The notes: a model not told the origin generated them from the sequence alone. Positions 25,168 through 33,339 are shown, numbered from the stretch's first letter. The stretch is 46,368 bases of DNA from an uncultured Lachnospiraceae bacterium (GCA_910586205.1 CAJUGD010000032.1:1-46368), one strand, 5' to 3'. Made by a program: numbers and translations.

Positions 25168-25199
25168 ATTCTTTTCCACCATCCATAAATTGTCAGTTT

Positions 25200-25205
25200 A
25201 GTATA
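25200..25205 (-). promoter_or_regulatory. probable extended -10 of the cdaA operon
   Basis: TATACT preceded by TGG on the minus strand, about 30 bases before the first gene. No good -35 is seen 17 bases upstream, as is common for extended -10 promoters. Confidence 0.45.
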
Positions 25206-25279
25206 CCATAATTTCTTTTATTAGGCTACACTTCCTACCACATTTTTTCAGATATTCCATCTGTAAATGTAGTATATCA

Positions 25280-25311
25280 CAAAACGCCCGCCATGTAAAA
25301 TATGGCGGACG
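25280..25311 (-). terminator. terminator of guaB
   Basis: Stem 25285-25294 with 25302-25311 (CGTCCGCCAT/ATGGCGGGCG, one G-T pair), 7-base loop, and a TTTTG tail on the minus strand, 57 bases after the guaB stop. Confidence 0.75.
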
Positions 25312-25367
25312 CAAAATTATCGTCAAAATACAACATTCGTATTACTATTTATCCTGTTCCCTCGTTT

Positions 25368-26822
25368 CTATTCATCTACACTATAATTAGGTGCTTCCTT
25401 CGTAATATGAATATCATGAGGATGACTTTCCTTTAAGGAGGCAGCAGAAATCCTTATAAAGCGTCCTGTCTCCTGAAGTGTCTTAATATCATTGGCGCCG
25501 CAGTATCCCATACCGGAACGAAGACCGCCCAGCATCTGGAATACCGTATCCTCCACCATACCTTTATATGCCACCCGGCCCTCTACGCCTTCCGGAACCA
25601 GCTTTTTGGCATCAGACTGGAAGTAGCGGTCTTTGCTTCCGTTTTCCATAGCCGCAATGGAACCCATGCCGCGGTATACCTTATATTTTCTGCCTTGGTA
25701 CAATTCAAATGTTCCTGGGCTTTCATCACAGCCTGCAAACATACTGCCCATCATACATACATTGCCGCCTGCTGCAATAGCCTTGGTAATATCACCAGAA
25801 TACTTGATCCCTCCGTCGGCAATAATCGGAATCCCATACTCCTTGGCCACCTCATAACAATCCATAATAGCTGTAATCTGAGGAACGCCAATGCCAGCCA
25901 CCACACGGGTCGTACAGATAGAACCAGGTCCGATTCCTACTTTCACAGCATCTACTCCGGCCTCAATCAATGCCTTTGTAGCCTCTGCGGTAGCCACATT
26001 TCCTGCAATCACAGAAAGATCCGGGTAAGCTTCCTTAATCATCCTGACACAGCGCAGCACATTCTCTGAATGTCCATGGGCAGAATCCAAAACCACTGCA
26101 TCCACCTTTACATCCACCAAAGCAGATACCCGCTCTAAAACATTTGCCGTGATTCCCACAGCAGCGCCGCACAGCAGCCGTCCCTGTTCGTCCTTTGCGG
26201 ACAAAGGATAACGGATCTGCTTCTCAATGTCTTTAATGGTAATCAGGCCCTTAAGATTAAAATCATCATCCACAATAGGCAGCTTTTCCACTCTTGCCTT
26301 GCCTAAGATCTTCTTTGCTTCCAGAAGGGTAATTCCCTCCCTGGCTGTAACAAGATGCTCAGAGGTCATACACTCCTTAATCTTTTTTGTGTAATCCTCC
26401 TCAAACTTTAAATCCCGATTAGTGATAATTCCCACCAATCTGCGCCCCTCTGTAATCGGAACACCGGAAATCCGGAATTTCCCCATCAGCTCATCTGCAT
26501 CCTTAAGCGTATGTTCAGGAGATAGAAAAAATGGATCCGTAATCACCCCGTTTTCCGAGCGCTTCACCTTGTCCACTTCCTCAGCCTGTGCCTGAATTGA
26601 CATATTCTTGTGAATAACTCCCATTCCGCCCTGTCTTGCCATGGCAATGGCCATACGGTGTTCTGTAACCGTATCCATACCCGCGCTCATAAGCGGTATG
26701 TTCAGCTTGATGCTTTTCGTCAGATGTGTAGTCAAATCTACCTGATTGGGAATCACCTCAGAATACGCTGGAACCAACAATACATCATCAAAGGTGATCC
26801 CGTCGCCAATAATCGTACCCAT
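25368..26822 (-). CDS. guaB: inosine-5'-monophosphate dehydrogenase
   Basis: Oxidises IMP to XMP, the committed step to GTP. The TIM barrel begins GDGITFDDVLLVPAYS, is interrupted by two CBS domains (about residues 95-215), and carries the catalytic Cys in GIGPGSICTTRVV and the mobile flap. The start at 26822 follows GAGGAAG; the longer frame upstream is untranslated leader. At 484 residues it is full length. A consensus promoter lies 146 bases upstream and a terminator follows, so it is monocistronic. Confidence 0.97.
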   Translation of the reverse strand: MGTIIGDGITFDDVLLVPAYSEVIPNQVDLTTHLTKSIKLNIPLMSAGMDTVTEHRMAIAMARQGGMGVIHKNMSIQAQAEEVDKVKRSENGVITDPFFLSPEHTLKDADELMGKFRISGVPITEGRRLVGIITNRDLKFEEDYTKKIKECMTSEHLVTAREGITLLEAKKILGKARVEKLPIVDDDFNLKGLITIKDIEKQIRYPLSAKDEQGRLLCGAAVGITANVLERVSALVDVKVDAVVLDSAHGHSENVLRCVRMIKEAYPDLSVIAGNVATAEATKALIEAGVDAVKVGIGPGSICTTRVVAGIGVPQITAIMDCYEVAKEYGIPIIADGGIKYSGDITKAIAAGGNVCMMGSMFAGCDESPGTFELYQGRKYKVYRGMGSIAAMENGSKDRYFQSDAKKLVPEGVEGRVAYKGMVEDTVFQMLGGLRSGMGYCGANDIKTLQETGRFIRISAASLKESHPHDIHITKEAPNYSVDE

Positions 26823-26967
26823 ATTTTCTTCCTCTCTTTCTTTTGTTTTTTTCCGTGACCCTACCAACAGAACTCTTTGCTGCTTACTTATTCTCGGCAA
26901 ACCACAGCAATCATGACCTGCTGCCGCAGCTTTCCCGCAGACTTTTATTCCCACTTATTAGTTCCCT

Positions 26968-26996
26968 AGTGTAACAAATTTTTGTCCGCTTGTCAA
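26968..26996 (-). promoter_or_regulatory. guaB promoter
   Basis: TTGACA (26991-26996), a 17-base spacer and TACACT (26968-26973) on the minus strand. The leader to the start codon is about 140 bases; no purine riboswitch core was recognised in it. Confidence 0.75.
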
Positions 26997-27044
26997 ACAC
27001 ATTTTTTCGTATAAAAACACCTTTTTCTGCTGGTAAAATACATA

Positions 27045-27081
27045 GAAAAAAGTGTCTGGATTCATAAGAACCAGACACTTT
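27045..27081 (-). terminator. terminator of the groESL transcript
   Basis: A perfect 11-bp stem (27049-27059 with 27071-27081) with an 11-base loop and a run of T on the minus strand, directly after the small membrane protein gene downstream of groEL. Confidence 0.88.
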
Positions 27082-27103
27082 CCTTTATCACGATTTTACT
27101 GAT

Positions 27104-27604
27104 TTAATCGAAGAACACCTTTCTGGGCGCTGCCTGACGAAAACACTGAAGCATCTTCTCATCCGGCTCAAAAATCATCTTTACTGTCTCCGCACCGATA
27201 CGAATCACCGCAGTGTAGGTCTTTGCACCGGAAAGACCGGAGGAAAAATCCAAAATCTTGGTTCCGGACTGTTTGTACTCATCAAGCACATGAGAACCTG
27301 ACGGAGCAATGACCTGAATGTCGTCCATTTTCCCCTCCCATGCGCTTTTCCGCTTTACCCGGCCAAGAATCTTATCTACGGATAAAATCTTGTCCACGTA
27401 AAGGTATTCATACTCTACCCGCGAGTTACGATACAACAGATAGGTAATGCCTCCGGATACAAACAGCAGGATCATCCCAATCACATTGGTGGACAGCGCA
27501 AGGAGCACACATACCGCTGTAACCGCTCCCATGATAATATTCACCACATTGGAATACATTGGAATCTTACGCCTCACCAGGCATTCGGCATAGGAATCAT
27601 TCAT
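27104..27604 (-). CDS. small two-TM protein cotranscribed with groESL (DUF6106-like)
   Basis: A 166-residue protein with two membrane segments (about residues 22-40 and 44-58), then a soluble beta-rich domain (EYEYLYVDKILSVDKILGR) resembling a PH-like fold. It looks like the family named DUF6106 in Clostridia, but I cannot verify this. It starts 50 bases after groEL with AAGGAG upstream and no terminator between, while a strong terminator follows it. It therefore probably shares the CIRCE/HrcA heat-shock control of groESL. Confidence 0.75.
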   Translation of the reverse strand: MNDSYAECLVRRKIPMYSNVVNIIMGAVTAVCVLLALSTNVIGMILLFVSGGITYLLYRNSRVEYEYLYVDKILSVDKILGRVKRKSAWEGKMDDIQVIAPSGSHVLDEYKQSGTKILDFSSGLSGAKTYTAVIRIGAETVKMIFEPDEKMLQCFRQAAPRKVFFD

Positions 27605-27654
27605 ACATATATGCTCCTTCCTTTTCTCCAGAGGCTTCCTAGCTTTGTCTCAGA

Positions 27655-29277
27655 TTACATCATTCCCATTCCCGGGCCGCCGGCCGGCATAGCAGGAGCA
27701 TCTTCTTTTATATTCGCAACCACAGACTCTGTTGTCAGCAGGGTAGACGCAACACTGGTTGCATTCTGCAGGGCGCTTCTGGTAACTTTTGCCGGATCCA
27801 GAATCCCAGCCTTTACCATATCTACATATTCTTCCTTATATGCATCAAAGCCGACTCCAACCTCAGATTCTTTTACTTTATTGATAATCACAGATCCTTC
27901 CAGACCTGCATTTGCCACAATGTGGTACATGGGAGATTCCAGAGCCTTTAAAATGATCTTGGCGCCAGTCTTCTCATCGCCCTCTAAACTATCCACCACA
28001 CCCTGTACATCTCTGCTTGCATGGACATAAGCGCTGCCGCCGCCGGCAATAATTCCTTCTTCTACAGCCGCTCTGGTAGCTGCCAGTGCATCCTCCATAC
28101 GAAGCTTTGCTTCCTTCATCTCTGTCTCAGTGGCAGCACCCACACGGATCACTGCAACACCGCCGGCTAACTTAGCCAATCTCTCCTGCAGCTTCTCCTT
28201 GTCAAAATCAGAAGTAGTCTCCTCGATCTGAGTGCGAATCTGGGACACTCTTGCATTGATCTCTGCCTTATCGCCGCAGCCATCAACTATAATCGTATTC
28301 TCTTTCTGAACTTTCACTGATTTAGCACGGCCAAGCTGTTCCATAGTAGCTTCCTTCAGGTCCAAGCCCAGCTCCTCAGAAATCACGGTTCCGCCAGTCA
28401 GAATCGCAATATCCTTTAACATTTCTTTTCTTCTGTCCCCATAACCCGGCGCTTTCACACCCACTACAGAGAAGGTGCCTCTCAGCTTGTTGACAATCAA
28501 AGTGGTCAGAGCCTCGCCCTCAATATCCTCGGCAATGATCAGCAGCTTTGCGCCTGACTGAACGATCTGCTCCAAAATCGGCAGAATCTCCTGAATATTG
28601 GCAATCTTTTTGTCTGTAATCAAAATATAAGGATCATCCAGATTGGCTTCCATCTTATCCATATCTGTGCACATATAAGCAGATACATAGCCTCTGTCAA
28701 ACTGCATACCCTCTACCAGATCCAGCTCGGTCTTCATGGTCTTGGATTCCTCGATGGTAATCACGCCGTCATTGGAAACCTTCTCCATTGCATTCGCAAC
28801 CAGCTCACCTACCTCATCATCAGAAGCAGAAATAGCGGCAACCCTGGCAATCTGCTCTTTACCTTCAATGGGCTGACTCATCTTGGCAATCGCCTCCACG
28901 GCTGCCTGAGTAGCTTTCTTCATTCCTTTGCGCAGAACAATCGGATTGGCCCCTGCGGCCAGGTTTTTCATCCCTTCGTTGATCATTGCCTGAGCAAGAA
29001 CCGTAGCAGTGGTAGTTCCGTCACCTGCCACATCATTCGTCTTGGTAGCTACTTCTTTAACAAGCTGAGCGCCCATATTCTCAAAGGCATCTTCCAGCTC
29101 AATCTCCTTTGCGATGGTCACGCCGTCATTTGTAATCAGCGGAGCGCCAAAGGATTTGTCTAAAACCACGTTTCTTCCTTTGGGTCCTAAGGTTACTCTC
29201 ACAGTATCTGCAAGCTGATTCACACCTGATTCCAATGCTTTTCTGGCGTCCACGCCATATTTGATCTGCTTTGCCAT
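27655..29277 (-). CDS. groEL: chaperonin GroEL (60 kDa)
   Basis: ATP-driven protein-folding chamber; 540 residues forming two seven-fold rings with GroES as lid. It starts MAKQIKYGVDARKALESGV, has the ATP-binding TLGPKGRNVVLDKS and VAGDGTTTATVLAQ segments, and ends in the flexible GGPGMGMM tail. It lies 156 bases after groES with a CCTCC-complement ribosome site. Controlled by the CIRCE element upstream of groES. Confidence 0.99.
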   Translation of the reverse strand: MAKQIKYGVDARKALESGVNQLADTVRVTLGPKGRNVVLDKSFGAPLITNDGVTIAKEIELEDAFENMGAQLVKEVATKTNDVAGDGTTTATVLAQAMINEGMKNLAAGANPIVLRKGMKKATQAAVEAIAKMSQPIEGKEQIARVAAISASDDEVGELVANAMEKVSNDGVITIEESKTMKTELDLVEGMQFDRGYVSAYMCTDMDKMEANLDDPYILITDKKIANIQEILPILEQIVQSGAKLLIIAEDIEGEALTTLIVNKLRGTFSVVGVKAPGYGDRRKEMLKDIAILTGGTVISEELGLDLKEATMEQLGRAKSVKVQKENTIIVDGCGDKAEINARVSQIRTQIEETTSDFDKEKLQERLAKLAGGVAVIRVGAATETEMKEAKLRMEDALAATRAAVEEGIIAGGGSAYVHASRDVQGVVDSLEGDEKTGAKIILKALESPMYHIVANAGLEGSVIINKVKESEVGVGFDAYKEEYVDMVKAGILDPAKVTRSALQNATSVASTLLTTESVVANIKEDAPAMPAGGPGMGMM

Positions 29278-29433
29278 TGCTTTGTTCCTCCTGAATAATT
29301 ATCTGATCTTTTTCCTGATCTTTTCCATATTGATCTTTACTATCTTTTATTTATTATATATTATACATTCCGGCTTTCCGGATCTTTTAAGCCGGATTCC
29401 TTACAGCCATCAAAGCGGGCTAAACTGCTGCGG

Positions 29434-29718
29434 TCACTCGATCACAGCAAGAATGTCATTCTGCTTTACCACCACGAACTTTTCGTCTTCCACTTCCACG
29501 TCAGTTCCGGAATATTTGGAGAAAATAACCTTATCCCCTACCTTTACCTGCATGGTAATCTCTTTGCCGTCCACAACCCCGCCGGGTCCTACCGCAATTA
29601 CTTCTGCCTGCTGCGGTTTTTCCTTAGCCTGTCCAGGCAGCACAATTCCGGACTTGGTAGTCTCCTCTGCTACTAACTGTTTCAGCACAACCCGATCAAA
29701 TAACGGTACTAATTTCAT
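29434..29718 (-). CDS. groES: co-chaperonin GroES (10 kDa)
   Basis: The lid of the GroEL chamber; 94 residues starting MKLVPLFDRVVLKQL, with the mobile loop around residues 17-33 (AEETTKSGIVLPGQA), GPGGVVDG and the late KYSGTDVEVEDEKFVVVK strand. The true start is the ATG at 29718 after AAGGAGG; the frame extends upstream through the leader. First gene of the groESL unit. Confidence 0.98.
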   Translation of the reverse strand: MKLVPLFDRVVLKQLVAEETTKSGIVLPGQAKEKPQQAEVIAVGPGGVVDGKEITMQVKVGDKVIFSKYSGTDVEVEDEKFVVVKQNDILAVIE

Positions 29719-29803
29719 GGATGATTCCTCCTTATTCGATTCTTTTTCTGTTTTCCTATATTGGAGACCTAATAAAAGGTTCCTTCTTTCATGTACATTA
29801 CAA

Positions 29804-29832
29804 TTTATACCACGAGTTGTTAGCACTGTCAA
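29804..29832 (-). promoter_or_regulatory. groESL sigma-A promoter
   Basis: Consensus TTGACA (29827-29832), 17-base spacer and TATAAA (29804-29809) on the minus strand. The -35 box lies inside the CIRCE inverted repeat, so HrcA binding would block RNA polymerase. Confidence 0.9.
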
Positions 29833-29846
29833 CCCTCGAGTGCTAA
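29820..29846. promoter_or_regulatory. CIRCE element (HrcA operator)
   Basis: TTAGCACTG, nine bases, GAGTGCTAA: the CIRCE inverted repeat with one mismatch (position 9 of the left arm). It overlaps the -35 of the groESL promoter, the classical heat-shock repression layout. Confidence 0.96.
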
Positions 29847-30041
29847 TTTTTTGATTATTTTTTTATGAACCTTTCATTTTGTCCTCTTTTCCCTCTTTCT
29901 TTTTTCCCATTTTCATATTACAATATTCAAGAAACAGGAATCCATGAAATATTTTCCTGCATAATGGGGAAGATTAAAACCAGTGTAACCGTTCATGCAG
30001 TCTGAAGGCTGCTGATCGGTTAACAGAAAGGAGTGCTGATT

Positions 30042-30539
30042 ATGGCAAAAAAAACAAGCAAGATTCTTATATTGGCAGCCGCTGTTGGCGCCGCTGCCGC
30101 GGGAATCTCATATTTCACGAAATACCGTTCCTTTAGTAAAGAGCTGGACGAAGACTTTCATGATTTTGAGGATGATGAGGAGCCTCCGGTTCCAGACAGC
30201 ACCATGAACCGCAACTATGTATCCCTCCATGCCGATAAGGATGAATTTCTGGTTGCTGCAGGAGATGTGCTGAATGCAGTCAAGGATGCTGCCGGCGCCG
30301 CCAAAAATGTAGTAATGGATGCTGCTGCCATTGTAACTGATACTGCCAAGGACGCTATGAACGCTGCCGTAGATACTGCTGCTGCCGCCAGGGCCAACTT
30401 TACAGGCGCTGCCGAAGACACAGCAGACAAGGCTGAAGACGTGACCGAGAATTTAAAAGAAGCAGTAACAGAGGCTGCGGAAAACACAGCTACCATTACC
30501 ATGGAAGACGATGAATCGGATCATCCTGAGCTTCCCTAA
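30042..30539 (+). CDS. alanine-rich membrane-anchored protein (YtxH-like), function unknown
   Basis: A 165-residue protein. After MAKKTSK a hydrophobic alanine-rich helix (about residues 8-22) anchors it; an acidic stretch (DEDFHDFEDDEEPP) follows, then a long heptad-like alanine-rich region of DAA/AKD/AAD units (about residues 70-150), as in YtxH or LEA-like helical proteins, and an acidic end. The ATG at 30042 has GAAAGGAG eight bases upstream. The 5' leader can form a bulged hairpin from AACCG to CGGTT. It is divergent from groESL and ends in a strong terminator. A stress-related role is a guess from composition and location. Confidence 0.78.
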   Translation: MAKKTSKILILAAAVGAAAAGISYFTKYRSFSKELDEDFHDFEDDEEPPVPDSTMNRNYVSLHADKDEFLVAAGDVLNAVKDAAGAAKNVVMDAAAIVTDTAKDAMNAAVDTAAAARANFTGAAEDTADKAEDVTENLKEAVTEAAENTATITMEDDESDHPELP

Positions 30540-30590
30540 TTTGTCAAAACAGTTCAGATAAGATGGACCCATACTGTTTTCAACAATCAA

Positions 30591-30645
30591 GGAGCAAAAG
30601 ACCGTGCAGCAAATCACACTGAGTCCTTTGCTCCTCTTTACTTTT
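30591..30645 (+). terminator. terminator, possibly bidirectional
   Basis: GGAGCAAAAGA (30591-30601) pairs with TCCTTTGCTCC (30624-30634), followed by a T-rich tail. On the minus strand the same hairpin is followed by TTGATTGTTTTG, so it might also stop glnS. The tail includes the 15-base direct repeat TCCTCTTTACTTTTA (30632-30646 and 30648-30662). Confidence 0.78.
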
Positions 30646-30740
30646 ATTCCTCTTTACTTTTAGGCCAGTTACTCAATATATCCGGTCAGTGCAGTCGTCA
30701 CCACCTGACCTGGGCAACAGCTCCATGCCAGCAAACGAGC

Positions 30741-32444
30741 CTATTTGGGAAGCTTAAAAGAACTCTTTAAAGATACAATCCGGTTAAATACCGGCGCACC
30801 CGGCATGCTGTCCTTACAATCTGCGCAGAAAAATCCATTCCGCACAAACTGAAAACTGTCATAAGCCTTGGCCTCTGCCAAGGCCGGCTCTACATAGCAA
30901 TCCTTCACTACAGTCAGGGAATTAGGATTAAGGTTCAAGGAACCGTCCTCGTTCAGCTTTCCCTTTTCTTCGTCTACAATATTCTCATACAGGCGGCACT
31001 CTGTCTTTTTGGCCGTGTCTGCTGATACCCAGTGAATTGTTCCCTTTACCTTCCGCTCGTTAAATCCAGAACCGCTCTTTGTCGCCGGATCATAGGTGGC
31101 ATGAACCACTGTCACCCTTCCGTTCTCATCCTTCTCACATCCCGTACAAGTAACAAAATATGCACTCATTAAGCGGACCTCATTGCCTGGGAACAGACGG
31201 AAGTATTTCTTTGGAGGGTTCTCTAAAAAGTCCTCTCTTTCAATATACAGTTCTCTCCCAAAAGGTACCTGGCGAGAACCCAATTCCGGATTTTCCAGAT
31301 TATTAGGCACCTCCAGAAGTTCTGTCTGCCCTTCAGGATAATTGTCAATGATCAGCTTCACTGGATCTAAAACAGCCATCATACGAGGCCTTTTCAGCTT
31401 TAGATCCTCCCGTATACAATATTCCAGCATAGCATAGTCCACAGAGCTGTTAGCTTTTGCCACCCCTACCAGCTCCACAAACATACGGATAGACTCAGGA
31501 GTGTAGCCGCGGCGACGAAGCGCTGCAATAGAGACAAGCCGCGGATCATCCCATCCGTCTACAATACCATCCTCCACCAGTTTCTTGATATATCTCTTTC
31601 CTGTCACCACATTGGTCAAATACAACTTGGCAAACTCAATCTGCCTCGGCGGATTTTCAAACTCACACTCGCGCACTACCCAGTCATATAAGGGTCGATG
31701 ATCCTCAAACTCCAGAGTACAAATCGAATGCGTAATATGCTCAATCGCATCCTCAATGGGATGGGCAAAATCATACATCGGATAAATACACCAGGCATCT
31801 CCAGTATTGTGATGACTCATATGAGCCACCCGGTAAAGAACCGGATCCCGCATATTTATATTCGGGCTTGCCATATCAATACGAGCCCGCAGCACTTTTT
31901 GTCCATCCTGATATTTTCCCTGGCGCATTTCTTCAAACAGACGCAGGTTTTCTTCTACGGAACGGTTCCGGTAAGGACTTTCTTTACCTGGATTCTTAAA
32001 ATCCCCCCGGTATTCCCGAATCTGCTCCGCGCTCAGATCACAGACAAATGCCTTGCCTTTTTTAATCAAGAACACTGCACACTGATACATCTGTTCAAAA
32101 TAATTGGACGCAAAAAACAGACGTTCCTCATAATCTGCCCCCAACCAATGAATATCATCCAAAATAGACTGAACAAACTCTGTCTTTTCTTTTGTGGGAT
32201 TGGTATCGTCAAAGCGCATATTAAATTTACCGCCGTACTTTTCAGCAAGCCCGTAATTGAGCAGAATAGACTTGGCATGGCCGATATGCAGATAACCGTT
32301 AGGCTCCGGCGGAAATCGGGTCTGTACATGGTCATATACACCCTCAGCCAGATCCCTCTCTATCTCCTGCTCAATAAAATTCCTGGAAACTGCGTCCCTT
32401 TCTTCCGTATTCTCTCCTGCTGGTTTCATGTTCTCTCTCTCCAT
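30741..32444 (-). CDS. glnS: glutamine--tRNA ligase
   Basis: Charges tRNA-Gln directly with glutamine. Of 567 residues, the class I HIGH motif is in PEPNGYLHIGHAKS (about residues 45-58) and the KMSKS-equivalent is the diverged VVTGKRYIKKL before GWDDPRL. The catalytic-core GlnRS motifs RFDDTNPTKEK and HNTGDAWCIYPMYDFAHP are present, and the C-terminal beta-barrel anticodon domain is complete. Two ATGs 15 bases apart (32444 and 32429) both have acceptable ribosome sites; the longer form is given. It has its own promoter; no T-box leader is visible in the roughly 100-base 5' UTR. Confidence 0.96.
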   Translation of the reverse strand: MERENMKPAGENTEERDAVSRNFIEQEIERDLAEGVYDHVQTRFPPEPNGYLHIGHAKSILLNYGLAEKYGGKFNMRFDDTNPTKEKTEFVQSILDDIHWLGADYEERLFFASNYFEQMYQCAVFLIKKGKAFVCDLSAEQIREYRGDFKNPGKESPYRNRSVEENLRLFEEMRQGKYQDGQKVLRARIDMASPNINMRDPVLYRVAHMSHHNTGDAWCIYPMYDFAHPIEDAIEHITHSICTLEFEDHRPLYDWVVRECEFENPPRQIEFAKLYLTNVVTGKRYIKKLVEDGIVDGWDDPRLVSIAALRRRGYTPESIRMFVELVGVAKANSSVDYAMLEYCIREDLKLKRPRMMAVLDPVKLIIDNYPEGQTELLEVPNNLENPELGSRQVPFGRELYIEREDFLENPPKKYFRLFPGNEVRLMSAYFVTCTGCEKDENGRVTVVHATYDPATKSGSGFNERKVKGTIHWVSADTAKKTECRLYENIVDEEKGKLNEDGSLNLNPNSLTVVKDCYVEPALAEAKAYDSFQFVRNGFFCADCKDSMPGAPVFNRIVSLKSSFKLPK

Positions 32445-32553
32445 CTTTCCAGTCCTTTCCGTCCCTTACCGGCGCCTTTGCCGGATTTTCCGTATTGTGG
32501 GATTCTTCTGATATTTTTGCCTGAACTGTGAAAAAATCTCTCTAAGCGCTCAT

Positions 32554-32582
32554 ATTATATCACAGGATTTCTTTTTATACAA
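32554..32582 (-). promoter_or_regulatory. glnS promoter
   Basis: TTGTAT (32577-32582), 17-base spacer and consensus TATAAT (32554-32559) on the minus strand. Confidence 0.78.
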
Positions 32583-32606
32583 CAGCAAAGACACGGTGAA
32601 CCTATA

Positions 32607-32669
32607 ACCGGATTATTACTGGTGACGAATCAGCGGAGTAATGATTCACGGTGTAAACAGTAACCGCTG
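32607..32669. repeat. palindromic intergenic element
   Basis: An inner perfect stem GAATCA/TGATTC (minus strand) is nested within an outer GTTACTG/CAGTAAT pairing. It lies between the glnS promoter and the small SOS gene. The 360 bases from 32445 to 32804 otherwise hold only the glnS leader and promoter. A possible TTGACA-18-TGCTAT promoter at about 32725-32755 has no clear gene. No second copy was found in the window. Confidence 0.4.
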
Positions 32670-32804
32670 ACCGCTTGACTCTCTGCTTGACACTCAAACT
32701 AATTGGAGAAAATAAATTTTCATTCCATAGCATTTGACTGAAAATGAACATGTCAACACCATATGAATTCTAACGCAGCAAATAAAAAATTCAGGCAAAC
32801 AGCT

Positions 32805-33053
32805 TTACCATACTGCCGCCCCAGCCAAACTGCTCTTTCCAGAATAATTAATCAATGACACACTGTAAAAGCTGTCTTCTTCATCAGCCTTGTATGCTCT
32901 GTTATAAATATCAATAGCCATCCTTACGGAAATCTCTATATCATGATAATAATAAAGATTTGCACTTGTATTCGTCACCACATCCTGAATCAGAAGCCTT
33001 GCATCATGATTCTCAAAAAGGACCTCTTTCAAATTATTCTTCGTAATGAGCAT
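32805..33053 (-). CDS. small orphan protein under a LexA-type promoter
   Basis: An 82-residue soluble protein with no signal peptide or membrane segment. I do not recognise it. It starts MLITKNNLKEVLFENHDARLL at 33053, where GGAGG lies seven bases upstream; it is rich in Asp, Tyr and Asn, has an amphipathic first half (LLIQDVVTNTSANLYYYHD) and ends in a tryptophan. A consensus sigma-A promoter with three GAAC-N4-GTTY boxes precedes it, so induction by DNA damage through LexA is predicted. It does not resemble YneA, SulA, UmuD, a DNA polymerase or a known toxin. It is monocistronic and divergent from tRNA-Thr. Confidence 0.8.
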   Translation of the reverse strand: MLITKNNLKEVLFENHDARLLIQDVVTNTSANLYYYHDIEISVRMAIDIYNRAYKADEEDSFYSVSLINYSGKSSLAGAAVW

Positions 33054-33090
33054 TTCAACACCTCCTTGTCCGCAAAACATCCCGCTTTGT

Positions 33091-33117
33091 GAACACCCGT
33101 TCCATGAACATTTGTTC
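33091..33117. promoter_or_regulatory. two tandem LexA (Cheo) boxes
   Basis: GAACACCCGTTC (33091-33102) and GAACATTTGTTC (33106-33117), read on the minus strand as GAACGGGTGTTC and GAACAAATGTTC. Both fit the Bacillus LexA consensus GAAC-RNRY-GTTY. They lie just downstream of the predicted start site of the small orphan gene, 15 bases centre to centre. Confidence 0.82.
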
Positions 33118-33128
33118 TTTCTTGTTTC

Positions 33129-33157
33129 ATTTTAGCACTAGAACGTATGTTTGTCAA
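33129..33157 (-). promoter_or_regulatory. LexA-controlled promoter of the small orphan gene
   Basis: TTGACA (33152-33157), exact 17-base spacer and TAAAAT (33129-33134) on the minus strand. A third LexA-like site, GAACGTATGTTT on the plus strand (33141-33152), sits in the spacer and touches the -35. Repressor here would block polymerase, with the two further boxes inside the leader. Confidence 0.85.
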
Positions 33158-33187
33158 TAATATTTCCTAAAAAAGCAAAAAATATAG

Positions 33188-33216
33188 TTGACAAACTTAG
33201 ACTTGCATGATAAGAT
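33188..33216 (+). promoter_or_regulatory. tRNA-Thr promoter
   Basis: TTGACA (33188-33193), 17-base spacer and TAAGAT (33211-33216), about 48 bases before tRNA-Thr and divergent from the LexA-type promoter. Confidence 0.8.
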
Positions 33217-33263
33217 ATGGAAGGTTGTTCGAGAGGAACAGTGAACAGCAAAAAGTGAAAAGT

Positions 33264-33336
33264 GCTGCTGTGGCTCAGTCGGTAGAGCGTCGCATTGGTA
33301 GTGCGGAGGTCACGGGTCCGATTCCCGTCAGCAGCT
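33264..33336 (+). tRNA. tRNA-Thr (GGT)
   Basis: A 73-base cloverleaf: acceptor GCTGCTG with CAGCAGC, D loop AGTCGGTA, anticodon loop TTGGTAG (anticodon GGT), T arm ACGGG-TCCGATT-CCCGT. CCA is not encoded. Single gene with its own promoter and terminator. Confidence 0.95.
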
Positions 33337-33339
33337 TTT

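Noticed and set aside
31698..32531. 277-codon plus-strand open frame
   Set aside because: It lies antisense to glnS, lacks a ribosome site and has no domain; glnS has clear synthetase motifs, so this is a shadow frame.
32445..32547. Possible T-box leader before glnS
   Set aside because: The leader is only about 100 bases and has no specifier hairpin or TGG-containing T-box sequence.
33231..33243. GTTCGAGAGGAAC near the tRNA-Thr promoter as a fourth LexA site
   Set aside because: Half-sites are in the opposite order and separated by five bases, so it does not fit the GAAC-N4-GTTC box.
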